DNA of 64,000 bases from Sphingobium sp. YR768 (lineage in GTDB: Bacteria; Pseudomonadota; Alphaproteobacteria; Sphingomonadales; Sphingomonadaceae): assembly GCF_900111125.1 (NCBI RefSeq), contig NZ_FOGE01000002.1, positions 124,001 through 188,000 of the forward strand. The letters are read 5' to 3'. The position numbers and the translations under genes were made by a program. Position 1 is the first letter of the stretch, and the number at the start of each line of letters is the position of its first letter. The notes under the pieces were generated by a model, which was given only the letters and a program-made list of their open reading frames with translations, did no database searches and was not told where the DNA came from. Below are positions 9,034 through 19,128 of this stretch, one piece after another.

Positions 9034-11312
9034 TGACCGATTTCCTCCTCGAACTGCGCTGCGAAGAAATTCCCGCGCGCATGCAATTGAAGGCGTCGGA
9101 CGATCTCGCCCGCCTCTTTGCCGAAGAGCTGGCGAAGGCGGGGCTGAAGCCTGCCGCGATCGACAGCTTCGTCACGCCCCGCCGCCTCGCGCTGATCGCG
9201 CGCGGCCTGCCGCTGGAAACCGCGGCGGTCAGTGAGGAGTTCAAAGGCCCCCGCACCAGCGCCCCCGCGCAGGCGCTGGACGGCTTCTTGCGCAAGACCG
9301 GCCTGACCCAGGATCAGTTGCAGGATCGCGACGGCGTCTGGTTCGCCGTGGTGAACAAGCCCGGCCGCGCCACTGCCGATGTGCTGGCGCAGGCCGTGCC
9401 CGCCGTCGTGCGCGCCTTCCCCTGGCCCAAATCGATGCGCTGGGGCACCGCCAGCCAGACCACCGAAAGCCTGCGCTGGGTCCGGCCCTTGCAGGGCATC
9501 GTCGCGCTGCTGGGTGGCGAGGTGATCGCGATCGAGCTTGACGGCATCGTCGCCGGTCGCGAAACCGTGGGCCACCGCTTCCATTCGACTGGCCCCGTCA
9601 CCATCGACGGCGCCGACGATTATGCCGCAAAGCTGCGCGCCGCTTATGTCATCGCCAGCCATCAGGAGCGGCAGGCGATCATCGAAGCGAAAGCGAACGA
9701 AGCCGCCGCCGCGCAGGGCTATAGCGTGATCGAGGACAAGGGGCTGGTCGCGGAAAATGCGGGCCTGACCGAATGGCCGGTGCCGCTGCTGGGCGATTTC
9801 GACCCGGCCTTCCTTGAGGTGCCGCCTGAAGTCATCCAGCTAACCCTGCGGATCAACCAGAAATATTTCGTGCTGCGCGATGCAGCGGGAAAACTGGCGC
9901 CCGCCTTCATCTGCACCGCCAATATCGAGGCGATCGATGGCGGCGCGGCGATCGTGGAGGGCAACCGCAAGGTGCTGGCCGCCCGCCTCAGCGACGCGCG
10001 CCATTTCTGGGAAGAGGATCAGTGGCATCATGAGGGCACGGGGGCCGCGCGCCACCGCTCGACCCGCAAGACGCTGGCCGAACATGCGCAGAAACTGGAA
10101 CGCATCACCTTCCACGAAAAGCTCGGCACCGTCGCGGACAAGGTAGAGCGGGTGTCGAAGCTGGCCGAATGGCTGGCGAGCGAAGGCATCGTCCCCAATT
10201 GCGATCCGGCGCTCGCGCGTCAGGCGGCGGAACTGTGCAAGGCTGACCTCGTCACCGAAATGGTCGGCGAATTCCCCGAATTGCAAGGCGTGATGGGCGG
10301 CTATTATGCCCGCGCCGAAGGCCTGCCCGATGCCGTGGCCGACGCGATCCGCGATCATTATAAGCCGGTCGGGCAGGGGGATGATGTGCCGACTGCGCCG
10401 GTGACGGTAGCGGTTTCGCTGGCGGATAAGCTGGATACGTTGCTGTGGTTCTTCATGCGAGAAATGCAGCCTTCCGGCTCTCGCGATCCCTTTGCGTTGC
10501 GCCGAGCGGCACTCGCCGTGATAGCCCTACTTACCAAGAACAACCTGCGCCTCAAGTTGCGGATGCTGACAACTAGAATCATTGCCGCAGTGGGTGTGAT
10601 TGAAAATAACCAGCGATCGATTGATCGAGCTGCACGTGATGAAGTGATCTTAAAAGGAAGCCATATTCCCAAACACATCCATGAAGATGGGGATGTTATG
10701 GCTGCATTTGGTAGTAGCCAGCCTGCTGTTGATGAATACATCGAGTTAGAATTTCCTACTGGATCGGCTTCCCTCAAGAGCCGATTCTCTGGATTTGAAG
10801 TCCAATTCCTCGACTTCTTCGCTGACCGCCTCAAGGTTCAGCAGAAGGAAGCCGGCGTTCGTCACGACCTGATCGACGCGGTGTTCGCGCTCGGCGGGGA
10901 GGACGATCTTGTTCGCCTCCTCGCTCGCGTGAAGGCGCTTCAGTCCTTCGTCGCGACCGACGATGGCGCCAATCTGCTCGCCGGCTATAAGCGCGCCGCG
11001 AACATCCTGAAGAAGGAAGGCGTGGAGAGCGCCGGGGCCCTTTCGCTGTCCTACACCCCCGAAAAGGCAGAAGCTGACCTGATCGCGGCGCTGGACGCCG
11101 CGGAACCGCGCGCGGCGCAGGCGGTGGCGGACGAAACCTTCGAAGGGGCCATGGCCGCACTGGCGACATTGCGGGCGCCGATCGACGCCTTCTTCGATAC
11201 CGTCATGGTCAATGACGCCGATCCGGCGAAGCGCACGACTCGCCTCGCATTGCTGGCGCGGGTTCGTGATGCAGTGCACAATGTCGCCGACTTTTCGAAA
11301 ATTACCGGATGA
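9030..11312 (+). CDS. glyS: Glycyl-tRNA synthetase beta subunit, with an AT-rich internal insertion
   Basis: The beta chain binds tRNA-Gly and completes the alpha2beta2 enzyme. It starts [18 protein letters not shown] and has the family blocks [27 protein letters not shown] and GFDPFALRR-like [14 protein letters not shown]. At 760 residues it is longer than E. coli GlyS (689). The excess lies at about residues 505-585 (positions 10545-10790), between LRLKLRML and [12 protein letters not shown]. This stretch is much richer in A and T than the flanks and has different codon choice. The reading frame stays open, so the gene looks functional. The gene overlaps glyQ by 4 bp. Confidence 0.96.
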   Translation: MMTDFLLELRCEEIPARMQLKASDDLARLFAEELAKAGLKPAAIDSFVTPRRLALIARGLPLETAAVSEEFKGPRTSAPAQALDGFLRKTGLTQDQLQDRDGVWFAVVNKPGRATADVLAQAVPAVVRAFPWPKSMRWGTASQTTESLRWVRPLQGIVALLGGEVIAIELDGIVAGRETVGHRFHSTGPVTIDGADDYAAKLRAAYVIASHQERQAIIEAKANEAAAAQGYSVIEDKGLVAENAGLTEWPVPLLGDFDPAFLEVPPEVIQLTLRINQKYFVLRDAAGKLAPAFICTANIEAIDGGAAIVEGNRKVLAARLSDARHFWEEDQWHHEGTGAARHRSTRKTLAEHAQKLERITFHEKLGTVADKVERVSKLAEWLASEGIVPNCDPALARQAAELCKADLVTEMVGEFPELQGVMGGYYARAEGLPDAVADAIRDHYKPVGQGDDVPTAPVTVAVSLADKLDTLLWFFMREMQPSGSRDPFALRRAALAVIALLTKNNLRLKLRMLTTRIIAAVGVIENNQRSIDRAARDEVILKGSHIPKHIHEDGDVMAAFGSSQPAVDEYIELEFPTGSASLKSRFSGFEVQFLDFFADRLKVQQKEAGVRHDLIDAVFALGGEDDLVRLLARVKALQSFVATDDGANLLAGYKRAANILKKEGVESAGALSLSYTPEKAEADLIAALDAAEPRAAQAVADETFEGAMAALATLRAPIDAFFDTVMVNDADPAKRTTRLALLARVRDAVHNVADFSKITG

Positions 11313-11385
11313 GGTAAGAATATTCTGAGATTTACGGGAAATATGCGAAGCTAAGGACGATAAATCCTATCGTCACAGGCTTTAC

Positions 11386-11408
11386 GCCGCTAATTGCGGC
11401 ATTATTAT
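11386..11408 (+). terminator. Possible intrinsic terminator after glyS
   Basis: A small hairpin, GCCGC / TAATT / GCGGC, is followed by ATTATTATTG. It lies 70 bp past the glyS stop and just before ppdK. The stem is only five pairs and the tail is not a pure T-run, so it is a weak candidate. Confidence 0.35.
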
Positions 11409-11452
11409 TGCAACGCACAAACACGGCAATCAGTGCAGGGAGAGCCGCTACT

Positions 11453-14152
11453 ATGGTAATGACGGATGAGGCCCAGATGAGCACCACTTCGACACGCTAT
11501 GTCTATCGTTTCGGCGGCGGCGTGAATGATGGGGGCAAGGGCGACAAGAACCTGCTGGGCGGCAAGGGCGCGAACCTGGACGGCATGGCCGCCATCGGCC
11601 TGCCGGTTCCGCCGGGCTTCACCATCACCACCGAAATGTGCACCCGCTATTATACCGATGGCGGCGTCTATCCCGACAGCCTGAAGGCCGAAGTCGCCAA
11701 CGGCATCGGCCATATCGAGGGCATCACCGGCAAGACGTTCGGCGACGCGGCCGATCCGCTGCTGGTGTCGGTCCGTTCGGGCGCGCGCATCTCCATGCCC
11801 GGCATGATGGACACTGTCCTCAACCTCGGCCTCAACGATGAAACCGTGCTGGGCCTTGCCACGGCGTCGGGTGACGAGCGTTTCGCCTGGGACAGCTATC
11901 GCCGCTTCATCCAGATGTATTGCGACGTCGTTCTGGAACTCGATCATGGCGCGTTCGAGGAAGCCCTCGAAATCGCCAAGGAAGATCAGGGCTATACGCT
12001 CGACACCGAAATGACCGCCGACGACTGGAAGGCGCTGGTCACCGAATATAAGGCGCTGGTCGCCAAGCTGTGGGACAAGCCTTTCCCGCAGGACGTGCAT
12101 GATCAGCTCTGGGGCGCGATTTCGGCCGTGTTCGGTTCGTGGCAGGCCGACCGTGCGAAGGTCTATCGCCGCCTGAACTCGATCCCCGGTGACTGGGGCA
12201 CCGCCGTCAATGTGCAGGCGATGGTGTTCGGCAATATGGGCGACACCTCGGCAACCGGCGTGGCGTTCACCCGCGATCCCGCCACCGGCGAGAACGCCTA
12301 TTATGGCGAATATCTGATCAACGCCCAGGGTGAAGACGTTGTGGCGGGCATCCGCACGCCGCAATATCTGACCCTTCAGGCGCGCGAGCGGGCAGGGGCC
12401 AAGCCGCTGTCGATGGAAGAGGCGATGCCCGAAACCTACGCCGAACTGGCGAAGGTGTTCCAGATCCTCGAAACCCATTATCGCGACATGCAGGACATCG
12501 AATTCACGGTGCAGCAGGGCAAGCTCTGGATGCTCCAGACCCGCTCGGGCAAGCGCACCGCCAAGGCCGCGCTCAAGATCGCGGTCGACATGGCGAATGA
12601 AGGCCTGATCGGCGAAGAAGAAGCCGTCGCCCGCGTCGATCCTGCCGCGCTCGACCAGCTTCTGCACCCGACCCTCGATCCCAAGGCGCCGCGCGATGTG
12701 CTGACCAAGGGCCTGCCCGCCTCGCCGGGCGCGGCCAGCGGCGCGATCGTGTTCGACGCCGACACTGCCGAGCGTCGCAACGAACTGGGCGATTCGGTCA
12801 TCCTCGTCCGCGTCGAAACTAGCCCGGAAGACATTCACGGCATGCACGCGGCCAAGGGCATCCTGACCGCGCGTGGCGGCATGACGTCGCACGCCGCCGT
12901 GGTGGCGCGCGGCATGGGCCGTCCCTGCGTCTCGGGCGCGGGCAGCCTGTCGATCGACAACAAGGCCAAGATCCTGCGCATCGGCAACCGGGAATTGAAG
13001 GAAGGCGACATCCTGACCATCGACGGCGCCACCGGCGAAGTCATGGCGGGTGAAGTGCCGACCGTGCAGCCCGAACTGGCCGGCGACTTCGGCATCCTGA
13101 TGGAATGGGCCGACAAGGTTCGTCGCCTCAAGGTCCGCGCCAACGCCGAAACGCCGCAGGACTGCAAGGTCGCACGCGAATTCGGCGCCGAGGGCGTGGG
13201 CCTGTGCCGCACCGAGCATATGTTCTTCGACGCGGCGCGCATCACGGCGGTCCGCGAGATGATCCTGGCCGACAGCGAGAAGGGCCGGCGCGCTGCGCTC
13301 GACAAGCTGCTACCCGAACAGCGGGACGATTTCGCGCAGATCTTCATGGTGATGGCCGGCCTGCCCGTGACCATCCGTCTGCTCGATCCGCCGCTTCACG
13401 AATTCCTGCCGCATGGCGAAGCGGAGTTCGAGGAAGTGGCCAAGGGCGCAGGTGTCAGCGTCGACACCCTCAAGCGTCGCGCCGCCGAACTGCATGAATT
13501 CAACCCGATGCTGGGCCATCGCGGGTGCCGCCTTGGCGTCACCTATCCTGAAATCTACGAGATGCAGGCTCGCGCCATCTTCGAAGCCGCGCTGATCGTG
13601 AAGCAGCGCAGCGGCGAAGCCCCGATCCCCGAAGTCATGATCCCGCTGGTTGCGACCCGCAAGGAACTGGAACTGATGAAGGCGATCGTCGATCAGGTCG
13701 CCAAGGATGTGTTCGCCGAGCAGGGCGCATCGGTCGACTATCTGGTCGGCACGATGATCGAACTGCCCCGCGCGGCGCTCAAGGCTGGCGAGATCGCTGA
13801 AGTCGGTGAATTCTTCTCCTTCGGCACCAACGACCTAACGCAGACCACGATCGGCATCAGCCGCGACGATGCCGGCCGATTCCTGACCCAATATGTCGAC
13901 AAGGGCATCTTCGCCCGCGATCCGTTCGTCAGCATCGATGTGGAGGGCGTTGGCGAACTGATCCAGCTCGCCGCCGAACGCGGCCGGGCGACCCGCCCCG
14001 GCATCAAGCTGGGCATCTGCGGCGAACATGGCGGCGATCCGGCCTCGATCGCCTTCTGCGAACAGACTGGCCTCGATTATGTCTCGGCCTCGCCCTATCG
14101 CGTGCCGATCGCGCGTCTGGCGGCGGCACAGGCTGCTCTGGCAAAGAAGTAA
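11453..14152 (+). CDS. ppdK: Pyruvate, phosphate dikinase
   Basis: PPDK interconverts pyruvate, ATP and phosphate with PEP, AMP and pyrophosphate in the cytoplasm. The order of domains is clear. The ATP-grasp part begins VYRFGGGVNDGGKGDKN and LLGGKGANLDGMAAIGLPVP. The swivelling phosphohistidine domain has GGMTSHAAVVARGMGRPCV, with the catalytic His in TSHA. The C-terminal PEP-binding TIM barrel has GTNDLTQTTIG and the catalytic Cys in GICGEHGGDP. Length is about 899 residues. In-frame ATGs at 11453, 11459 and 11477 compete; the first follows GGGAG at a long spacing, the last (MSTTSTRYVYRF) follows GAGG closely and begins nearest the family consensus. Confidence 0.95.
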   Translation: MVMTDEAQMSTTSTRYVYRFGGGVNDGGKGDKNLLGGKGANLDGMAAIGLPVPPGFTITTEMCTRYYTDGGVYPDSLKAEVANGIGHIEGITGKTFGDAADPLLVSVRSGARISMPGMMDTVLNLGLNDETVLGLATASGDERFAWDSYRRFIQMYCDVVLELDHGAFEEALEIAKEDQGYTLDTEMTADDWKALVTEYKALVAKLWDKPFPQDVHDQLWGAISAVFGSWQADRAKVYRRLNSIPGDWGTAVNVQAMVFGNMGDTSATGVAFTRDPATGENAYYGEYLINAQGEDVVAGIRTPQYLTLQARERAGAKPLSMEEAMPETYAELAKVFQILETHYRDMQDIEFTVQQGKLWMLQTRSGKRTAKAALKIAVDMANEGLIGEEEAVARVDPAALDQLLHPTLDPKAPRDVLTKGLPASPGAASGAIVFDADTAERRNELGDSVILVRVETSPEDIHGMHAAKGILTARGGMTSHAAVVARGMGRPCVSGAGSLSIDNKAKILRIGNRELKEGDILTIDGATGEVMAGEVPTVQPELAGDFGILMEWADKVRRLKVRANAETPQDCKVAREFGAEGVGLCRTEHMFFDAARITAVREMILADSEKGRRAALDKLLPEQRDDFAQIFMVMAGLPVTIRLLDPPLHEFLPHGEAEFEEVAKGAGVSVDTLKRRAAELHEFNPMLGHRGCRLGVTYPEIYEMQARAIFEAALIVKQRSGEAPIPEVMIPLVATRKELELMKAIVDQVAKDVFAEQGASVDYLVGTMIELPRAALKAGEIAEVGEFFSFGTNDLTQTTIGISRDDAGRFLTQYVDKGIFARDPFVSIDVEGVGELIQLAAERGRATRPGIKLGICGEHGGDPASIAFCEQTGLDYVSASPYRVPIARLAAAQAALAKK

Positions 14153-14159
14153 CAGAAAA

Positions 14160-14190
14160 GGGCGGGAGGCAACTCCCGCCCTTCTTCATT
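14160..14190 (+). terminator. Intrinsic terminator of ppdK
   Basis: A perfect 9-bp stem, GGGCGGGAG pairing with CTCCCGCCC around a GCAA tetraloop, followed by TTCTTCATT. It starts eight bases after the ppdK stop codon and also lies at the 3' end of the converging gene at 14205-14696. Confidence 0.85.
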
Positions 14191-14204
14191 CAGGGATTAT
14201 CCGT

Positions 14205-14696
14205 TCAGGCCGATCCCGTCAGCCGACTGAACAGGCCCGGCTTGTGGCTGCGTTCCAGTTCGGTCGCCTGACCGCGCCAGTCCTCCTGCGTGATCGTGCC
14301 GGGCTTCAGGCCCAACCGCGCCTCCAGCGTCGCTTCCTGCTCGTCATTGAGCGCCGCGATCTGGCCATAGCGATGATAGCCTGCCTCATTCAGCGCAACC
14401 TCCTGCGTCTGGCTTATGCCATTGATTCGGCTCAGATCATCGCGACCATGTACGGCGCCGCCAACGGCGGTAGCGGTACCCGGACCGATCGGACCCGATT
14501 GCCGTTCCAACTCGGCGATTCGCGCATTGGCCGCCTCTACCCGCGCATCCCGCTCCTTGATGGCCGCATGATGGGCGATCTGCTCGTCCCGCCATAGCCG
14601 CCGATATTTGCCGCGCCCGCTCATGATCAGGCCCAGCAGCCAGCCGACTGCCAACATGATCAGCAACAGCGCAAGTTGGTTCAGGGTGAAGCTCAT
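14205..14696 (-). CDS. Membrane-anchored protein with a helix-hairpin-helix-like C-terminal domain, unknown function
   Basis: A 163-residue protein with one N-terminal transmembrane helix (LNQLALLLIMLAVGWLLGLI) and a basic, Arg-rich linker. A short coiled-coil-like stretch (HHAAIKERDARVEAANARIA) follows, and then a C-terminal domain DLSRINGISQTQEVALNEAG with YHRYGQIAAL. That last pattern resembles the small helix-hairpin-helix domains attached to many membrane proteins of this order. These domains can bind DNA or protein, but nothing here shows which. It stands alone between the ppdK terminator and the tRNA-Arg cluster. The gene is convincing; the function is not known. Confidence 0.75.
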   Translation of the reverse strand: MSFTLNQLALLLIMLAVGWLLGLIMSGRGKYRRLWRDEQIAHHAAIKERDARVEAANARIAELERQSGPIGPGTATAVGGAVHGRDDLSRINGISQTQEVALNEAGYHRYGQIAALNDEQEATLEARLGLKPGTITQEDWRGQATELERSHKPGLFSRLTGSA

Positions 14697-14813
14697 TTTC
14701 CGCGTCCTCCTGACCGACTGAACGTTGAGAGGGCAATAAAAGTTGCCCTGCCAAAAAAGTGCAAAAAAGGAGCTTGCCCAATCGTCCGGTCGCTTCTATC
14801 AGCGCGTCTCCAC

Positions 14814-14890
14814 GCACCCGTAGCTCAGCTGGATAGAGCATCAGACTACGAATCTGAGGGTCGGGCGTTCGAATCGCTCCGGGTGCACCA
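14814..14890 (+). tRNA. tRNA-Arg(ACG), copy 1
   Basis: A complete cloverleaf: acceptor GCACCCG pairs with CGGGTGC, the anticodon stem TCAGA/TCTGA encloses CTACGAA (anticodon ACG), and the T-arm holds GTTCGAATC. CCA is encoded. It is the first of three copies that are identical in sequence. Confidence 0.97.
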
Positions 14891-14944
14891 TTGGAAACAT
14901 TTTCGGAGGATAGGGCTTAAGGCCTTTGTTCTTGCAGAGAATAT

Positions 14945-15021
14945 GCACCCGTAGCTCAGCTGGATAGAGCATCAGACTACGAATCTGAGGGTCGGGCGTT
15001 CGAATCGCTCCGGGTGCACCA
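14945..15021 (+). tRNA. tRNA-Arg(ACG), copy 2
   Basis: Identical to the copy at 14814, again with encoded CCA and anticodon ACG. The 54-bp spacer before it resembles the spacer before copy 3, including a shared GCCTTTGTTCTT stretch, so the repeated unit includes flanking DNA. Confidence 0.97.
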
Positions 15022-15075
15022 TTGGGAACATTGTCGAAGAATGGGGCTTCAAGCCTTTGTTCTTTCAAGAAATGT

Positions 15076-15152
15076 GCACCCGTAGCTCAGCTGGATAGAG
15101 CATCAGACTACGAATCTGAGGGTCGGGCGTTCGAATCGCTCCGGGTGCACCA
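15076..15152 (+). tRNA. tRNA-Arg(ACG), copy 3
   Basis: Third identical copy, anticodon ACG, encoded CCA. Spacing to copy 2 is again about 54 bp. The sequence past it also contains GCCTTTGTTCTTT (about 15191-15204), as the spacers do. End positions may be off by one base. Confidence 0.96.
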
Positions 15153-15209
15153 TTTCCTCAAGAGGCGGTAAAAGTTGAGGCTGCTCCGGCGGCCTTTGTT
15201 CTTTGTCCG

Positions 15210-16658
15210 TCAGCCGGTCGCCAGCGTCACCATGGCGTCGATATCGACATGATTTTCGAGCAGCGCGGCAATCTCGTCCAGCGCATCCTCGACCGAGCGA
15301 TCATAATCCGCCCCAGCCGATTCGCCGCCAACCCGGCGCAACAAGGCATCCCGCAATTGCGTGCTGGCGAGCAGTCCGTGGACATAACTGCCCATCACAC
15401 GCCCATCGCGACTGATTGCCCCATCCGGGCGGCCATCCAGCAGGGCGAAAGGTTGCGCGCAGTCCGGCCCCGCCGTTCGACCCATATGCATTTCATAGCC
15501 GCCGAAATCCGCCTCCAGCGCGCGGCCCCGAACGGCTTCCAGCGTCTTGGTGCCGCTCAGCACCGTATCGACCTCCAGCAGGCCCAGTCCGTCGATCATG
15601 CCCGCTGGCCCTTCCTGCCCGTCGGGATCGGCGATCATTCGCCCCAGCATCTGATAACCACCGCAAATGCCCAGCACCGCGCCGCCACGGCGATGATGCG
15701 CCTTGATGTCGATGTCCCAGCCCTGTGCCACCATCGCCCGCATATCGGCCAGCGTCGCCTTGGAGCCGGGCAGGATCACCAGCGCGGCCTCCGCCGGGAT
15801 CGGCTGTCCCGGCCCGATCATGCGCAGATCGACCCCTGGCTCCAGTTTCAGGGGATCGAGATCATCGAAATTGGAAATGCGCGGCAGCACCGGACAGGCG
15901 ATGATCAGCGGCGCCTCGACCGAGAAGGATCGCCGCTCCAGCACGACCGCATCCTCGCTCGGCAAGCGGGCGACAGCATCCAGCCACGGCACCACGCCAA
16001 ATCCACGCCAGCCCGACAGCGCCTCAATCTGTCGATAGCCATCCTCGAACAGAGCCGGATCACCGCGAAACTTGTTGATCAGGAAACCCCGGATCATCGC
16101 GGCATCTTCGGGATCGATCACCGCCCGTGTTCCTACCACCGCCGCGATCACGCCGCCCCGGTCGATGTCACCGACCAGCACCACCGGCACATTGGCCGCG
16201 CGAGCGAAGCCCATATTGGCGATGTCCCCGGCGCGCAGATTGATCTCGGCAGGCGACCCCGCACCTTCCACCACGACGATGTCGCACTCGGCGCGCAACC
16301 GTTCATAGCTTTCAAGCACAGCGCCCAGCAACTGCCCGCGCGCACTGCGGAAATTGCCCGATCCCAGCGCACCGCGCACCTGGCCATGAACGATCAGTTG
16401 CGATGTTCGATCGGCCTGGGGCTTCAGCAGTACGGGGTTCATATCGGTATGCGGGGCCACGCCACAGGCGATCGCCTGCAACGCTTGCGCCCGGCCGATC
16501 TCGCCGCCATCGCTGGTGACGGCGGCGTTGTTCGACATATTCTGCGGCTTGAACGGCCGGACCCGATAGCCCCGCCGTACCAGCGCCCGGCATAGCCCGG
16601 CGACCAGCACCGATTTGCCTACGTCCGATCCGGTTCCCTGCAACATGATAGCGCCCAT
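15210..16658 (-). CDS. cobQ: Cobyric acid synthase CobQ
   Basis: CobQ amidates four carboxyl groups of adenosylcobyrinic acid diamide in cobalamin synthesis, using glutamine and ATP. The 482-residue protein has the N-terminal BioD-like P-loop [20 protein letters not shown], then [13 protein letters not shown] and [15 protein letters not shown]. The C-terminal glutamine amidotransferase part has the nucleophile Cys in [11 protein letters not shown] and the His in MGSYVHGL. The start at 16658 has AGGAG seven bases upstream; longer readings add a low-complexity leader. No other cob gene or B12 riboswitch is next to it, so it is isolated here. Confidence 0.95.
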   Translation of the reverse strand: MGAIMLQGTGSDVGKSVLVAGLCRALVRRGYRVRPFKPQNMSNNAAVTSDGGEIGRAQALQAIACGVAPHTDMNPVLLKPQADRTSQLIVHGQVRGALGSGNFRSARGQLLGAVLESYERLRAECDIVVVEGAGSPAEINLRAGDIANMGFARAANVPVVLVGDIDRGGVIAAVVGTRAVIDPEDAAMIRGFLINKFRGDPALFEDGYRQIEALSGWRGFGVVPWLDAVARLPSEDAVVLERRSFSVEAPLIIACPVLPRISNFDDLDPLKLEPGVDLRMIGPGQPIPAEAALVILPGSKATLADMRAMVAQGWDIDIKAHHRRGGAVLGICGGYQMLGRMIADPDGQEGPAGMIDGLGLLEVDTVLSGTKTLEAVRGRALEADFGGYEMHMGRTAGPDCAQPFALLDGRPDGAISRDGRVMGSYVHGLLASTQLRDALLRRVGGESAGADYDRSVEDALDEIAALLENHVDIDAMVTLATG

Positions 16659-16707
16659 GCCCCGCTCCTGACGGGGCATGGGCCGCAAGGCAAGAGGAAG
16701 CGGGGGA

Positions 16708-18333
16708 TCAGGCGACGACGGAGGCGATACCGCAGCGCCGCTGATGCACCCGGACGTCGGCCGTGCCGATACGCACGCCCAGCGTGGCGGTAACACTGTT
16801 CAATATGCCATCCAGCAGCGGTGCGGTCGTGCCCAGCACCGCGCCGACCAGCGGACTGAGCGGGCTATTGCTGATGGTGATGCCCAACACCGACACCTGC
16901 ACTTGCGTCTGATTGGTCAGGCTGGCGGCAATCCCGTGCGTCAGGTCGCGCGTACTAACTGTCTTGACCTGCTGGGCGTTGATCTCGCTGGGGGAGAAGA
17001 AGACATTCTGTGCCTGCGTGCCGCCCAGCGATATATTGGTATAAGCGCTGACTTTCGTACCTAACAGCGTTTGCGCCAGCAGGGCAGAACGAGGATTGGC
17101 AGGCGTCGAGAAATTGGTCAGCGCGTTGACATCGATATCAGCGAGTGCCGCCGTACCGACCGACGGCGTGACGGCTAGTGTGACGCCGCCATTGTCGCCG
17201 CACTGGATATCGGACAGGCGCGCTTCGGCCGCCGCCAGTTCGATATAGAGCGGTATCCTGATGGTCGCGATGCCTGCCAGGACTGACGCCACGGTGCTCT
17301 CCAGATAGATGCGCGTCTGCGCTGTTCGCAACACCACATCCTTTTTGGACGTGATGCTGACGAGCGGTGTCCGAGTCTGTCCCTCGCCGGTCACTATCAT
17401 CAAGCGCGTGCTGGTCAGGCCCGGAATAGCGACCTTCAAATCCATGGGTACCGACGTGCCCGACACAGGACTCAGCACCATGCGCAACATCGAAAACGCA
17501 TCCAGCAGAATATTCGGCTGCCCCGTAGCGTTGGTGGCATTGCGTGCCGGGCCCAGGTCGACGATATCGCTCAACCGCACAGATCGACCGGGTATCCGGC
17601 TCGCCAGCGTCAGCAGCGTCGTCGCCGCCTGACTGCCAGCGATACTGTCTCCCATCGCCCCCAGCAGGTCGGATATCGGGATTTGCCGGTCGAACAGCGT
17701 GGCATAGCTATCATCATTGCGTCCCGTCCGCACCTTCAGCGCATCGGCAAAGCGCAGCAGGTCAATATTGGCACTGATCAGCCCGTTATAGTCCATGACA
17801 GACAGATTGAGTTCGGTCCCTGCCAGACTGGACAGCAGCATATTGGGCAGACCACCGCTCAACGAGGCAAGACCGGTACCCAATGAAAAGGCGGCAGCAT
17901 CGCTGCGCGCGGCAACAGCGCGTGCCGACAGATCGACGCCATCACGCCCGACCAGTAAGCGTCCGAAGAAGAGGGGGGTGCGACGGGTCACCACCACCCG
18001 TGTTGCGCCGCCGCTGGCATCGCCGACGCGAAAACGGTCCGCTACCGCAACGGATGAATCTGCGGTATAGGCTCCATTTTCCATCGTCGAGAGCGTAACG
18101 CCATTGACCCCGCTCTGCGTAACCAGTTGTTCAGCCGCGGATCGGCCGCCCTGTGCTGCGGCAAGGGCGGCTGCGTCCGCAATACCCTGCAATTGTCGGC
18201 GGGCCAGATAGACCGATCCCAGATCGACGGCCACGGTGGCGGCCCCCGCCAGCATGAACAGCGAACCGGCCAAAAGCACAGTCGCGCCGCCACGCCGATC
18301 GGTTGCCAGCTTATTGCGTCGGAAGAATTTCAT
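16708..18333 (-). CDS. TadG-like pilus-assembly / secreted protein
   Basis: A 541-residue protein with one N-terminal hydrophobic segment ([20 protein letters not shown]) followed by [20 protein letters not shown]. This is the hallmark of TadG and other putative Flp pilus-assembly proteins, with an E-less type of pilin-like N-terminus. The rest is a large, Ser/Thr- and Val-rich extracytoplasmic region without a recognised enzyme motif. Its start overlaps the stop of the upstream TadE-like gene (TAATG), so the two are translated together. Neither the secretin, ATPase nor prepilin peptidase genes of a tad locus are in the window, so it is a detached tadE-tadG pair. Confidence 0.78.
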   Translation of the reverse strand: MKFFRRNKLATDRRGGATVLLAGSLFMLAGAATVAVDLGSVYLARRQLQGIADAAALAAAQGGRSAAEQLVTQSGVNGVTLSTMENGAYTADSSVAVADRFRVGDASGGATRVVVTRRTPLFFGRLLVGRDGVDLSARAVAARSDAAAFSLGTGLASLSGGLPNMLLSSLAGTELNLSVMDYNGLISANIDLLRFADALKVRTGRNDDSYATLFDRQIPISDLLGAMGDSIAGSQAATTLLTLASRIPGRSVRLSDIVDLGPARNATNATGQPNILLDAFSMLRMVLSPVSGTSVPMDLKVAIPGLTSTRLMIVTGEGQTRTPLVSITSKKDVVLRTAQTRIYLESTVASVLAGIATIRIPLYIELAAAEARLSDIQCGDNGGVTLAVTPSVGTAALADIDVNALTNFSTPANPRSALLAQTLLGTKVSAYTNISLGGTQAQNVFFSPSEINAQQVKTVSTRDLTHGIAASLTNQTQVQVSVLGITISNSPLSPLVGAVLGTTAPLLDGILNSVTATLGVRIGTADVRVHQRRCGIASVVA

Positions 18334-18779
18334 TATGTGGTGATCCGCACGACAGCACTGCGTTGCAAAACGCCGCCTGGCAATTTGATCGGAATGGCGG
18401 AAAATAACGGCGCGTTCGACAGATTATAGCTGAGCGTCACGGTGTAATAGCCGCCGCTTTCGGTCGTAGCCGTGGTGATCGACTGTGCTCCTGGTACGGG
18501 GAAAGCGCTGCGACTGGCGGTAACGCTCTGGTCCACCAGCGACCTACGTTCCGTGGTGCTCAAGCCAGCGACGGACGCGCGCGCAGCATCATTGGCCGCC
18601 TGTTGCAGGCTGTGCGCGGTCATGAACCAACTGCCGAAACCCATTATGCCCATAAGCATGGTGATCAGGATCGGCAGGGCAAAGGCCGCCTCGATCAATG
18701 AACTGCCACGCCGATCCGCGCGCAATAGCGAAAGCCTGCGGCCAAGGGCCTTGAAGCGAAAAGGGACATGATCTGCCAT
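18333..18779 (-). CDS. TadE family pseudopilin-like protein
   Basis: A 148-residue protein with the TadE signature RRGSSLIEAAFALPILITML near residues 24-43. This is a prepilin-peptidase-like junction with a Glu after the hydrophobic start, followed by LMGIMGFGSWFMTAHSLQQA and ANDAARASVAG. TadE-type minor pseudopilins are needed for Flp pilus maturation in the Tad system. It is immediately followed by the TadG-like gene with a 1-bp overlap. Upstream, 200 bp of A+T-rich DNA (18780-18976) probably holds the promoter. Confidence 0.85.
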   Translation of the reverse strand: MADHVPFRFKALGRRLSLLRADRRGSSLIEAAFALPILITMLMGIMGFGSWFMTAHSLQQAANDAARASVAGLSTTERRSLVDQSVTASRSAFPVPGAQSITTATTESGGYYTVTLSYNLSNAPLFSAIPIKLPGGVLQRSAVVRITT

Positions 18780-18976
18780 GTCCCCAGATTACTTCTCGCC
18801 GGCCAACAAAGGGTGTTCAACCTACCAAAAGGCGCTGCGCAATATATGTAGTTATCGCCGCTAATCGCTGGAAATAAAGCGGGTCATTGCGTGCAAATCT
18901 GTCAGTCTACGCCCCACCTTGTCATCAGACTACATATTTTATGTGTAAATAGCCGTATTAATTATGACCCGTCTTA

Positions 18977-19128
18977 GAGCCTGTTTGGGAATGCGCCTTT
19001 GGCGCATCCGCACCGGCCCTCACCCCCACCCGACCGCCCACATATGGTACCCTGTTGGGCGGTCGGGTGGGGTGAGGGCCGGTGCGGCTACAAAAATGCG
19101 CTCTTTCGCGCATTTTTCAAACGGTCTC
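18977..19128 (+). mobile_element. 152-bp MITE-like element with a 32-bp palindromic core
   Basis: A non-coding element whose ends are related inverted repeats: GAGCCTGTTTGGGAATGCGC on the left and, read from the right, GAGACCGTTTGAAAAATGCGC. It is flanked by TTA on both sides (18974-18976 and 19129-19131), as expected for the 3-bp TNA target duplication of some IS5-group elements. Inside is a near-perfect stem (19008-19040 against 19056-19087, one bulged C) around a loop containing CATATGGTACC. Two smaller hairpins sit just inside the ends. The right TTA is the stop codon of the Phd-PAS gene. The terminal repeats resemble those of the IS5-type element at 57505-58405. Confidence 0.75.

Noticed and set aside
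11405..13219. A 604-codon open frame antisense to ppdK
   Set aside because: Same reason: ppdK is certain on the + strand, and the antisense product shows only His/Arg/Asp-rich composition typical of mirror frames.
14814..15152. A CRISPR-like array of regularly spaced repeats
   Set aside because: The repeats are 77-bp complete tRNA-Arg genes with related, not unique, spacers. No CRISPR array or cas gene was seen in the window.
15249..16595. A 448-codon open frame antisense to cobQ
   Set aside because: CobQ motifs are intact on the other strand; the antisense frame has no ribosome-binding site or family features.
16659..16707. A cobalamin riboswitch upstream of cobQ
   Set aside because: Only 49 bp separate cobQ from the end of the tadG-like gene, too short for the riboswitch, and no B12-box sequence is seen.
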